A DNA stretch of 7,609 nucleotides from Methanobacteriota archaeon (lineage in GTDB: Archaea; Thermoplasmatota; Thermoplasmata; RBG-16-68-12), in NCBI GenBank assembly GCA_005878635.1, contig VBLS01000193.1, forward strand, positions 1 to 7,609, given 5' to 3'. A model generated the notes under the pieces. The model was not told the origin of the DNA, did not search any database, and saw nothing but the letters and a program-made list of their open reading frames with translations. Both the position numbers and the translations under genes were made by a program. Below, piece after piece: positions 1 to 6,101 of the stretch (positions within the stretch are counted from its first letter, which is position 1; every line of letters begins with the position of its first letter).

Positions 1-1
1 C

Positions 2-43
2 GACACGAGCCTCGCGACCATCCGGGCGATGGCAGGCCACTGA
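2..43 (+). CDS. Possible 3' end of an upstream gene (partial)
   Basis: One frame reads through the left edge and ends at a TGA (41-43), giving the tail DTSLATIRAMAGH. The composition is compatible with the C-terminus of a protein lying on the same strand just upstream. Thirteen codons are too few to identify a family, and the other plus frames are also open here, so this is only a plausible reading. If it is real, the next gene starts 64 nt downstream. Confidence 0.3.
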   Translation, partial: DTSLATIRAMAGH

Positions 44-49
44 GTCCTT

Positions 50-64
50 CCCCGGGCACCGGGG
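50..64. other. GC-rich stem-loop after the upstream stop
   Basis: CCCCGG (50-55) and CCGGGG (59-64) are perfectly complementary around a GCA loop, beginning 6 nt after the TGA at 41-43. No T-tract follows, so it is not a standard intrinsic terminator. It could be a 3'-end hairpin of the upstream transcript or chance in GC-rich DNA. Confidence 0.35.
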
Positions 65-107
65 TCGAAAGGGATTTGAGGCGCCCGGAGCCTTATCGCA
101 CCTTCGT

Positions 108-1238
108 ATGGTCCAGCCCGCCAAGTTCCAGGCCCTCCAGCAGGAGATGGAACGGCACCTCTTCGAACGCCGCGAGGAGCTCGAAGGACTCTTGCTCGCC
201 CTCCTGTCGCGGCAGCACCTGCTCCTGATCGGACCGAAGGGCGCCGCGAAAAGCTTGATGATCCGCCTCCTCGCGAGCTCCATCGAGGGCGCGAAATATT
301 TCGAGCGGCTCCTGACCCGCTTCACCCTGCCCGACGAATTGTTCGGCCCCGTGTCCATCTCGGCCTTGAAGAAGGACCGGTTCTCGCGGCTCACCCGCGG
401 CTACTTGCCGGAGGCGCACTTCGCGTTCCTCGACGAGATCTGGAAGGCGAACAGCGCGATCCTGAACAGCCTCCTCTCCCTGATCAACGAGCGGCTCTTC
501 TACAACGACGGCGAGGTGCTCCAGTGTCCCCTCGAGACGTTGATGGGCGCCTCCGCGGAACTCCCGCAGGAAGACGCCTTGTCCGCCCTGTACGACCGGT
601 TCCTCCTGCGGTACCAGGTGAAGTATATCGCCGAAGACGGACACCTCCTCGAGATGATGGCGGACGCGCGTCCTCCCGTGATGAAGAGCCGGATCACCTT
701 GGACGAGATCCACGATGCCCGCGAGGCGGTCGAGGGAGTCGAAGTGGATCGTCCGCTGCTGGAGTCTATCGCGAAGATCCGCCGTCGCCTCGGCGCGGAA
801 GGACTGTCTCTCTCCGACCGCCGGTACAAGGAGAGCCTGTCGATCGTCCGGTCGAAGGCATGGTTGAACGGACGCACGTACGCGATCGAGGACGACCTCG
901 CGGTACTGGCGAACATCCTGTGGGACGATCCCGTGAACGAGCCGCTCGTCCGTGGGTTCGTCCTCGACATCGCGAATCCCCAGGAGAAGCGGGCCCGCGA
1001 GATCGGAGACGCACTCCAAGTGGCCCTGAAGAATCTACAGGGATTGGAGGCGGAGCGAGACCGGACGATGGCCGCGGTCGAGTTCCTCAGCAAGCTGCGC
1101 ACCGCGAAAGCCGAATTGCAAAGCTTCCGAGACCGGATGAAACGCCGGGGAACGGAGACGTCCCAAATCGAATTCCAAATCGCGGAGACGGATCGCTACG
1201 AAGCCCAGGTGAAACGCGACTACCTGGGGAGCGAGTAG
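108..1238 (+). CDS. MoxR/RavA-type AAA+ ATPase
   Basis: This is a 376-residue AAA+ ATPase of the MoxR group, closest in motif wording to RavA. Visible motifs are Walker A GPKGAAKS (residues 42-49), Walker B FAFLDEIWK (105-113) followed by the family-typical AILNSLLSLINER helix (117-129), a probable arginine finger in LYDRF (R164), and the sensor-2 region SDRRYK (236-241). The sensor-1 stretch reads ASAELP (148-153), where RavA has ASNELP, so the usual Asn is Ala150. The C-terminus (about 305-376) is charged and helical. At 376 residues the protein is clearly shorter than E. coli RavA (about 498), so the LARA-type module appears absent. MoxR ATPases use ATP to remodel partners together with a VWA protein; such a gene follows 4 nt downstream, implying an operon. 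The ATG at 108 is the first start in its frame, with no upstream ATG, GTG or TTG to the edge. No convincing SD is seen, so the transcript may be near-leaderless. The target is unknown. Confidence 0.9.
   Translation: MVQPAKFQALQQEMERHLFERREELEGLLLALLSRQHLLLIGPKGAAKSLMIRLLASSIEGAKYFERLLTRFTLPDELFGPVSISALKKDRFSRLTRGYLPEAHFAFLDEIWKANSAILNSLLSLINERLFYNDGEVLQCPLETLMGASAELPQEDALSALYDRFLLRYQVKYIAEDGHLLEMMADARPPVMKSRITLDEIHDAREAVEGVEVDRPLLESIAKIRRRLGAEGLSLSDRRYKESLSIVRSKAWLNGRTYAIEDDLAVLANILWDDPVNEPLVRGFVLDIANPQEKRAREIGDALQVALKNLQGLEAERDRTMAAVEFLSKLRTAKAELQSFRDRMKRRGTETSQIEFQIAETDRYEAQVKRDYLGSE
1226..1231 (+). promoter_or_regulatory. Probable ribosome-binding site of the VWA gene
   Basis: GGGGAG lies inside the last codons of the ATPase gene, 11 nt before the ATG at 1243. 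It supports translation of the VWA protein from 1243 rather than from the in-frame ATG at 1276 (residue 12), which has no comparable site. Confidence 0.45.
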
Positions 1239-1242
1239 GCCG

Positions 1243-2700
1243 ATGGCGGCGACCTTTGGACCGCCCGGCCCGACGATGGCCCGAAGCGTCCTGGTGCACG
1301 ATCCCTTCGACCAGGAGGCCTTCGAGGACGTACTGCCTCGCGCACCCGGACTTCGACTTCTGCTCGAGTCGGAGCCGCCGGACACGAGAGATCTGGCGTT
1401 CGACCTCTTCTGTTCGTTCTACAAGTATTTCGTGAAATTGCTTCCGGCCGATGCGGTGGTCCCGGAACGCCGTCGACACCGCGATCTGATCGGTCGGGCC
1501 CTCGAACTCCGTGAACATGAGAAACTCCGCGCATGGACGCGGTTGAAGCCGGTGGAGACCGCCCTTGCGACCGAGCTGGTCTTGGATCACCTCCTACACG
1601 AACGCGGTCCGGAGGAAGCGGAGCCCGCAAAGGATGTTGGAGAACCCGGAGATGTCGTCGAACCCGAAGACACGGACACGTCGACCGAACGCTTGCGAGA
1701 GGTCTTAGGCGATGTGCGTAAGGACCTGGAGGCCGCCGTGGAACTCGTCGCCGCGTGGTCCTCCGGACCGGGCGAAGAGACCCGGCTCCCTCCGGAAATC
1801 AAGATGCAGCTCATGCGGAATCTGGTCCGGAACCCACGGTTGCGGCGGATCGGCCTCCTGTTCGGCCGATATCGAAGGATGGGGGTCCGGGACCGGGAGC
1901 TGAAGGCTTTGCTCGCGAGCGAGGAGGTGGTCGACTTCGTCCGCGGGGGCGATGTCGCCCGCGCGCTCGCGGGAGAACTGGCGAACTTCGCGATGCGCGA
2001 ACGGGAGGACCTGTTCTATTCGAAGCTCGTGACGCATCAGCTGTTGATCTATGAATTGAGTGAGCGTCATCCCCAGCCCCGACCCGTGTACCTCTGCCTG
2101 GACAACAGCGGCAGCATGTCGGGCGAGAAGGAAATCTGGGCGAAGGCGTCCGCCCTCGCGCTTTCCCACTTGGCCCTGCAACACGGCCGATCGGTCGAGG
2201 TCGTCCTGTTCGGCGATGCGGCCGATCCCCTTCGGATCGTTTCACTGCATCCGCAGGACAAAGGCCCGGAACGCCTCGAGAAGGTAATGGACGTCGCGTC
2301 GTATTTCCTCGGAGGAGGGACCGATTTTCAGAAGCCGCTCGCCCACGTCCTCGACGCCATCGGCGAGGGACAGGGCGGACCGGGGACCGATGTCCTCTTC
2401 GTTTCGGATGGCCTATGCCCGCTCCCCGAAGATTTCGTCCGCCGCTTCATCGAATCGAAAGCCCGGAACGACATTCGGCTCACGACTGTCGTGATCGGAG
2501 GCGAACCGTTCAGCCTCGCTCAGATTTCGGATTCCGTGAATCGGCTGGAGGACAGTCTCGAGGCCGGCGACGAGTTGGCGGCGCAGTTTGCCTCGACTTT
2601 CCTGGAGCGAGCCTCAGGAACAACCGTAAAGCCGAGGCCTCATCGAGCGGGTCGGTCGGAGCCTCTCGTCTTCGACCACTTTCTGCCGGAGGAACCGTAA
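1243..2700 (+). CDS. ViaA-type von Willebrand factor A (VWA) protein
   Basis: This 485-residue protein is close in length to E. coli ViaA (about 483). An alpha-helical N-terminal half (about 1-275) contains an acidic, low-complexity linker (about 120-147). A C-terminal VWA domain follows (about 280-460). The MIDAS metal site is intact: DNSGS at D287/S289/S291 after the hydrophobic strand PVYLCL, T360 in GGGTDF, and D389 in FVSDG. The gene begins 4 nt after the MoxR/RavA-type ATPase stop, the standard arrangement in which the VWA protein is the ATPase's partner or substrate adaptor. In E. coli the RavA-ViaA pair is tied to respiratory and Fe-S enzyme complexes and the membrane; whether that holds here is unknown. 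No signal peptide or membrane segment is visible, so it should be cytoplasmic or peripheral. It converges on the 63-residue membrane protein gene with only 12 nt between stop codons. Confidence 0.88.
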   Translation: MAATFGPPGPTMARSVLVHDPFDQEAFEDVLPRAPGLRLLLESEPPDTRDLAFDLFCSFYKYFVKLLPADAVVPERRRHRDLIGRALELREHEKLRAWTRLKPVETALATELVLDHLLHERGPEEAEPAKDVGEPGDVVEPEDTDTSTERLREVLGDVRKDLEAAVELVAAWSSGPGEETRLPPEIKMQLMRNLVRNPRLRRIGLLFGRYRRMGVRDRELKALLASEEVVDFVRGGDVARALAGELANFAMREREDLFYSKLVTHQLLIYELSERHPQPRPVYLCLDNSGSMSGEKEIWAKASALALSHLALQHGRSVEVVLFGDAADPLRIVSLHPQDKGPERLEKVMDVASYFLGGGTDFQKPLAHVLDAIGEGQGGPGTDVLFVSDGLCPLPEDFVRRFIESKARNDIRLTTVVIGGEPFSLAQISDSVNRLEDSLEAGDELAAQFASTFLERASGTTVKPRPHRAGRSEPLVFDHFLPEEP

Positions 2701-2712
2701 CCGCGAAGGCGC

Positions 2713-2904
2713 TCACGCGGTCGGGTTCGCATAGGCGAGGAAGAATCCTACGCCGATCAGGATGAACGCCAGCCCGAGGGCGATCAGGGATTCGCCGTTT
2801 TGACTGATCTGGGGCCGAGCCGGCTCGATCAAAGCGCCGACGATCAACAGCACGAGCCCGAGCAGGAGGATTCCCGCGTAGACCAGGGCCAATTTCATCG
2901 CCAT
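2713..2904 (-). CDS. Small two-helix membrane protein
   Basis: The product is 63 residues and almost entirely hydrophobic. Helix 1 spans about residues 4-26 and helix 2 about 39-59, joined by a short polar loop (EPARPQISQNGES). I do not recognise a family. The start at 2904 is fixed by a strong SD (GAGGTGATC on the minus strand, + positions 2907-2915). It begins 4 nt after the stop of the four-helix membrane protein gene, so the two are almost certainly co-transcribed and may be translationally coupled. A plausible role is a small subunit or stabiliser of that protein, but this is inference from position only. A second Met at residue 3 is a less likely start because it sits farther from the SD. 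Confidence 0.75.
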   Translation of the reverse strand: MAMKLALVYAGILLLGLVLLIVGALIEPARPQISQNGESLIALGLAFILIGVGFFLAYANPTA

Positions 2905-2906
2905 GC

Positions 2907-2915
2907 GATCACCTC
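2907..2915 (-). promoter_or_regulatory. Strong SD overlapping the upstream stop codon
   Basis: The minus strand reads GAGGTGATC just before the ATG at 2904, matching the 3' end of prokaryotic 16S rRNA (GAUCACCUC). The TGA inside it (2909-2911) is also the stop codon of the 199-residue membrane protein gene, so termination and re-initiation sites coincide. It is the best SD in the window. Confidence 0.8.
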
Positions 2916-3508
2916 ACCCCGACGCCGGAAGTCGATCGCCACGTCCGCGACCCTCCCGCGGGCGTCGGGCTGAACAGGAGTCCCAGGTTGATCCCGTAGA
3001 TCGAGTGCCAGAGGAGGTTCGTGAAGAGGGCCTGCACCCCGTACGGTCCAAACTTCGTGAGGAAGGGGCCGACGACGCCGCCTCCGAAGAGTGGGTCGAT
3101 CAGCAGAGGCATCCAAAGGGCGGAGCTGATGATCCACAGGACGATGCCCCACAGGACTCCCTTGATGTAGTTGTTGACCGGCGTCAGGGCTGCGAGCGGC
3201 TTGATGACGCGGCCGATCGCCGGGTGCACGATGAGCGCGAAGACGACGCCCCAGATGATCCCGCTCGTGTAGTGGATGATTCCTCCGACGACGAAGTTGA
3301 TCGCGGGATTCGCGAGGCCGTAGTTGAGACCCAGGACCAAATAGCCATTCAACGTGTTGAAATCGAACTTGGGCAATCGCGCGCCGTCGAACCAGAGGCC
3401 CGCCATCGTCGCCACGTGCGTCGCGATGAACGCCGCGATGATCGCGCTCCTCCCTGCGTTGTGGCCGATCAGGAACTTGACGTCTGAGTTGCCGTGCTCC
3501 CCCTCCAA
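2909..3508 (-). CDS. Four-helix membrane protein with internal repeat (possibly DUF6789/YagU-like)
   Basis: This 199-residue protein has about four predicted membrane segments (residues about 20-39, 70-94, 115-137, 160-180), a short charged N-terminus and a polar C-terminal tail. Two copies of the pattern H-x3-G-I-x2-G-x2-F are present: H79/G83/G87/F90 at the end of helix 2 and H168/G172/G176/F179 in helix 4. This suggests a duplicated two-helix unit. The overall pattern resembles small archaeal and bacterial membrane families such as DUF6789 or YagU/DUF1440, of unknown function, but I cannot confirm membership by search. The frame has no ATG or GTG between its upstream stop (3539-3541) and residue 35, and starting at residue 35 would delete helix 1. 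I therefore use the TTG at 3508. A TATA element lies about 37 nt upstream, giving a very short leader. It heads a two-gene operon with the 63-residue protein. Confidence 0.78.
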   Translation of the reverse strand: MEGEHGNSDVKFLIGHNAGRSAIIAAFIATHVATMAGLWFDGARLPKFDFNTLNGYLVLGLNYGLANPAINFVVGGIIHYTSGIIWGVVFALIVHPAIGRVIKPLAALTPVNNYIKGVLWGIVLWIISSALWMPLLIDPLFGGGVVGPFLTKFGPYGVQALFTNLLWHSIYGINLGLLFSPTPAGGSRTWRSTSGVGVR

Positions 3509-3516
3509 TGCCTTAC

Positions 3517-3528
3517 CCCCGGCCGGGG
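3517..3528. other. 12-bp perfect GC palindrome near the predicted transcription start
   Basis: CCCCGGCCGGGG is perfectly self-complementary. It lies between the TATA element (3542-3549) and the TTG start at 3508, roughly where minus-strand transcription should begin. It could be an operator for the membrane operon. It could also arise by chance in GC-rich DNA. Confidence 0.35.
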
Positions 3529-3541
3529 ACCGCGGGCTTCA

Positions 3542-3549
3542 TTATATAA
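3542..3549. promoter_or_regulatory. Self-complementary TATA element in a divergent promoter region
   Basis: TTATATAA stands out sharply in very GC-rich surroundings and reads identically on both strands. For the minus-strand membrane operon it is centred about 37 nt before the TTG at 3508, which predicts a transcript start near 3520. For the plus-strand dehydrogenase it would give a start near 3571 and a leader of about 60 nt. An archaeal TBP site is the simplest reading. I see no second strong TATA closer to the dehydrogenase, so the element may serve both directions or only the minus gene. Confidence 0.6.
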
Positions 3550-3598
3550 CCCTTCCCGAACGCCGGGGAAGCTCTAGCCAGCGACGGACTGAGGCACA

Positions 3599-3625
3599 AT
3601 GTCTTTACCGTGCGTTTCCCTCTGA
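3599..3625 (+). CDS. Possible eight-codon upstream ORF (MSLPCVSL)
   Basis: An ATG at 3599, preceded by TGAGG (3590-3594) with a 4-nt spacer, opens a frame of eight codons ending at TGA 3623-3625, 6 nt before the dehydrogenase ATG. Its SD is better than anything directly in front of the dehydrogenase (only GAG at 3624-3626). It may be a leader that feeds ribosomes to the dehydrogenase by re-initiation, or it may be chance. No conservation can be checked here. Confidence 0.3.
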   Translation: MSLPCVSL

Positions 3626-3631
3626 GCGACG

Positions 3632-5113
3632 ATGACGGACGTCGAAGAGCGCGGTCTCTTCATCGATGGCAAGTTCGTTCCGTCCGAATCCGGGGCGACG
3701 TTTCCCGTCTTCAATCCGCACACCGACGAGGTCTTCTCGAAAGTCGCCCAGGCCGGGGAAGCCGACGCCGAGGCCGCAATCGACGCCGCCCGCGCCGCGT
3801 TCGACGGACCGTGGGGCGCGCTCACCCCGAAGGATCGCGGCAAGTTCCTCCTGAAGCTCGCCCGGATCATCCAAGAGGAAGGAGAATCGCTCGCACGGCT
3901 CGAGGCGAAGAACACGGGCCATCCGATCCATGACGTGCGCCGGTTCGACCTCGTGCGGACAGTCGACTGGTTCGAGTATTTCGCCGGCATGGCGACGAAG
4001 ATCCAGGGCGACGTGATCCCGTCGTCCTTCAAAGGCGTCCTCAACTACACGCTGCGCGAGCCCCTCGGCGTCGTCGGCCAGATCGTCCCATGGAACTTCC
4101 CCCTCATGTTCGTGGCGTGGAACGTGGCCCCGGCCCTCGCCGCGGGGAACACGGTCGTCCTGAAGCCCGCGGAGTACACGCCGCTGAGCGCCCTCGAGGT
4201 CGCCCGCATGGCCCAGAAGGCGGGGATCCCCGCGGGGACGATCAACGTGATCCCGGGGAAGGGCTCCGTCGTCGGCGCGTTGCTCGCGCGGCATCCGGGC
4301 GTCGACAAGATCTGCTTCACCGGATCCGTCGAAGTCGGCAAGCAGATCATCCAGGCGAGCGCCTCGAACCTGAAGAAGCCTCTTCTGGAACTCGGAGGCA
4401 AGGGGCCCAACGTGATCTTCGAGGACGCGGACCTCGATGCGGCGGTCCAAGGATCCCTTTTCGCGGCCTACCACAACCAAGGTCAGGCCTGCATCGCCGG
4501 CTCGCGCCTCCTCGTCCACGAATCAATTTGGGATGCCTTCGTCAAGCGCTTCACGGAGCGGGTGCGATCCATTCGGATCGGGGATCCGCTCGAGGAGACG
4601 ACGCAGCTTGGCCCGCTCACGTCGAAGGATCACCAGAAGAAGGTCCTCGGCTACGTGGACGTGGCGAAGGGCGAGGGGGCGCAGATCCTGTTCGGCGGCC
4701 GCGTCCCGGGCACGCCGGAGACGGCTCGCGGGTATTACGTGCAACCGACCCTCGTCCGCGCGGACAATCCGAAGATGCGCGTCTGCCAGGAGGAGGTCTT
4801 CGGGCCCTTCATCACGATTACGCCCTTCATCGACGATCAGGCCGCGGTCGACATGGCGAACGGCGTGCCGTACGGTCTCGGCGCGGGTTTCTGGACCCGC
4901 GACCTGCGGCGCGCGCATCGGATCGCGGCGCAGCTCAAGGCGGGCATGGTCTGGGTCAATTCCTACAAGCTCGTCGACCCGGCCTCGCCGTTCGGCGGTT
5001 CCAAGATGAGCGGCATGGGCCGCGAGTTCGGCTTCGAGACGATGCGCGAATACACGCAGGTCAAGAGCGTCTGGATCGGATACGACTTCCAGCCGTGGAA
5101 GTGGCCCGAATAG
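3632..5113 (+). CDS. NAD-dependent aldehyde dehydrogenase
   Basis: This is a full-length (493-residue) member of the ALDH superfamily, which oxidises aldehydes to carboxylic acids with NAD(P)+. Landmarks are all present: the oxyanion Asn155 in PWNFP, cofactor-binding Lys178 and Glu181 in KPAEYTP, FTGS (229-232) of the Rossmann fold, general base Glu253 in LELGGKGPN, nucleophile Cys287 in GQACIAGSR, ribose-binding Glu388 in EEVFGPF, and the C-terminal PFGGSKMSGMGRE block (453-464). Glu181 occupies the position that favours NAD+ over NADP+ in ALDH2-like enzymes, so NAD+ is the likely cofactor. The pattern resembles betaine-aldehyde, phenylacetaldehyde and hydroxymuconic-semialdehyde dehydrogenases; the substrate cannot be read from sequence. 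No signal peptide is seen, so it is cytoplasmic. The ATG at 3632 gives the normal N-terminus. It appears monocistronic: divergent from the membrane operon and convergent with the hydrolase. Confidence 0.95.
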   Translation: MTDVEERGLFIDGKFVPSESGATFPVFNPHTDEVFSKVAQAGEADAEAAIDAARAAFDGPWGALTPKDRGKFLLKLARIIQEEGESLARLEAKNTGHPIHDVRRFDLVRTVDWFEYFAGMATKIQGDVIPSSFKGVLNYTLREPLGVVGQIVPWNFPLMFVAWNVAPALAAGNTVVLKPAEYTPLSALEVARMAQKAGIPAGTINVIPGKGSVVGALLARHPGVDKICFTGSVEVGKQIIQASASNLKKPLLELGGKGPNVIFEDADLDAAVQGSLFAAYHNQGQACIAGSRLLVHESIWDAFVKRFTERVRSIRIGDPLEETTQLGPLTSKDHQKKVLGYVDVAKGEGAQILFGGRVPGTPETARGYYVQPTLVRADNPKMRVCQEEVFGPFITITPFIDDQAAVDMANGVPYGLGAGFWTRDLRRAHRIAAQLKAGMVWVNSYKLVDPASPFGGSKMSGMGREFGFETMREYTQVKSVWIGYDFQPWKWPE

Positions 5114-5147
5114 ACGGTCCGCGCGTTCGCTTGCCGTCCCGGACGAT
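5114..5147. other. Short convergent spacer with 11-bp palindrome
   Basis: These 34 nt separate the stop codons of the dehydrogenase and the hydrolase. They contain CGTCC-C-GGACG (5135-5145). The dyad has no loop long enough for a full hairpin and no T-tract on either strand, so I do not call a terminator. Confidence 0.3.
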
Positions 5148-6050
5148 TCACGGGCCGAGGAATGCGGAGACGGCCGCCGCGGTCTCGGTCGGCTTTTCCA
5201 CCATGGGGAAATGACCGCATTCCTCGATTGCAACGAACCGCGCCTGCGGGATCCGCCGCGCCGCCGCCTCCCCGATTTCCCAATCGAACTGCGGATCCTG
5301 TCGGCCCCACACGACGAGGGTCGGGGCGCGGACTCGCTCGAGATCGCCCGCGACGGTCGCGTCGGCGCCTCGCAACGCGTTGCCAGTCGCGATGAAAGCT
5401 TTGCGCTGTCGGCGCGGCTTCCACTGCTCGACGATCGTGTGGACCCATGCTTCCTCGATCCGCCGAGGGTCCCGGAACACGGCCTTTTCCAGCAGGCGAC
5501 GGACATTCCGTGGACGCGGAGCCCTCAGGTAGGAAGGGAGGATGAAGGGGAGGTACAACCGCACGGTCTTCTTCGGGAGGGTCGGTGTGAATCCCGCGGC
5601 ATCGAGGACCACAAGCCGTTCCACCCGCTCCGGACGATCGAGGGCGAGCATCACACCGAGGGTCCCGCCCAAGGAGCTGCCCACGACGGTTGCCTTCGGG
5701 AGCTGGAGTGCGTCGAAGAGGGCGGTGACCGCCCGCCGGTAGGCGGAGACGCTTCGGTCGTTCTCCGGCAAGGGGCCGCTTCGGTTGTGGTCCGGTAGAT
5801 CCGGGGCGATCCAAGGACGGCGAGGTCCCAACGCGGCCGCTAGGGGCAGCCACACCTCCGCCCACGTCGGATATCCGTGGAGGAAGAAGATTGGCGAAAC
5901 CGATCCCGCCCCCGAGGTCCGCCCCGCACTGCTCAGGTACCGGAAGCGGACGCCGCCCGCCTCGAGGAACCGCTCCTCGATCCCGGGAGGGAGCGGACCG
6001 ACCGGACTCGATTTCACGCGCACACCCATCGGGGCCGAATCCGGTCGCAC
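5148..6050 (-). CDS. Alpha/beta-hydrolase
   Basis: This 300-residue single-domain alpha/beta-hydrolase has a complete catalytic apparatus. The oxyanion segment is FLHGYP (H58-G59), the nucleophile elbow is GSSLG with Ser126, the acid is Asp252 in WGRQDP, and the base is His280 in ECGHFP near the C-terminus. A cap region rich in basic residues lies around 155-230. The architecture matches esterases, lipases and C-C hydrolases; a Ser nucleophile argues against haloalkane dehalogenases (Asp). The substrate is unknown and no signal peptide is seen. The start is uncertain: the longest form uses GTG at 6050, with GGAGG only 1 nt upstream, while ATG at 6029 (residue 8) gives a conventional start. 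Neither choice affects the domain. It lies 51 nt downstream of the NikR-like gene on the same strand and may be read from the same transcript or its own promoter. Confidence 0.9.
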   Translation of the reverse strand: MRPDSAPMGVRVKSSPVGPLPPGIEERFLEAGGVRFRYLSSAGRTSGAGSVSPIFFLHGYPTWAEVWLPLAAALGPRRPWIAPDLPDHNRSGPLPENDRSVSAYRRAVTALFDALQLPKATVVGSSLGGTLGVMLALDRPERVERLVVLDAAGFTPTLPKKTVRLYLPFILPSYLRAPRPRNVRRLLEKAVFRDPRRIEEAWVHTIVEQWKPRRQRKAFIATGNALRGADATVAGDLERVRAPTLVVWGRQDPQFDWEIGEAAARRIPQARFVAIEECGHFPMVEKPTETAAAVSAFLGP

Positions 6051-6101
6051 GCCTCCGCGAACCGGGGACTCCCCAAAAAGGATTTTCCCCGACGCCCCAG
6101 G
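6051..6101 (-). promoter_or_regulatory. Spacer between regulator and hydrolase genes: T-tract or weak promoter
   Basis: On the minus strand the regulator's TAG is followed by AAAATCC and then TTTTT (+ 6076-6080), which could act as an archaeal T-tract terminator. The AT-rich block around + 6075-6086 is also centred about 30 nt before the GTG at 6050, so it could instead be a weak TATA region for the hydrolase. A small dyad GGGGA-C-TCCCC (+ 6064-6074) lies downstream of the T-tract in the direction of transcription. I cannot decide between the two readings. Confidence 0.3.

Noticed and set aside
93..1019. Long open frame (308 codons) on the minus strand, antisense to the MoxR/RavA-type ATPase
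   Set aside because: It is the GC-bias shadow of the plus-strand gene, whose Walker and sensor motifs are unmistakable. The antisense product is low-complexity and matches no family I know.
3605..4519. 304-codon minus-strand frame opposite the aldehyde dehydrogenase
   Set aside because: The opposite strand encodes every conserved ALDH landmark. The antisense translation is rich in Arg, Gly, Asp and Leu without domain features.
4523..5506. 327-codon minus-strand frame spanning the end of the dehydrogenase and part of the hydrolase
   Set aside because: It crosses two well-supported genes in the wrong frame and has no recognisable motif.
6064..6080. GGGGAGTCCCC dyad plus T-tract as an intrinsic terminator after the regulator gene
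   Set aside because: On the minus strand the T-tract comes before the dyad, the reverse of an intrinsic terminator, and the dyad leaves only a 1-nt centre.
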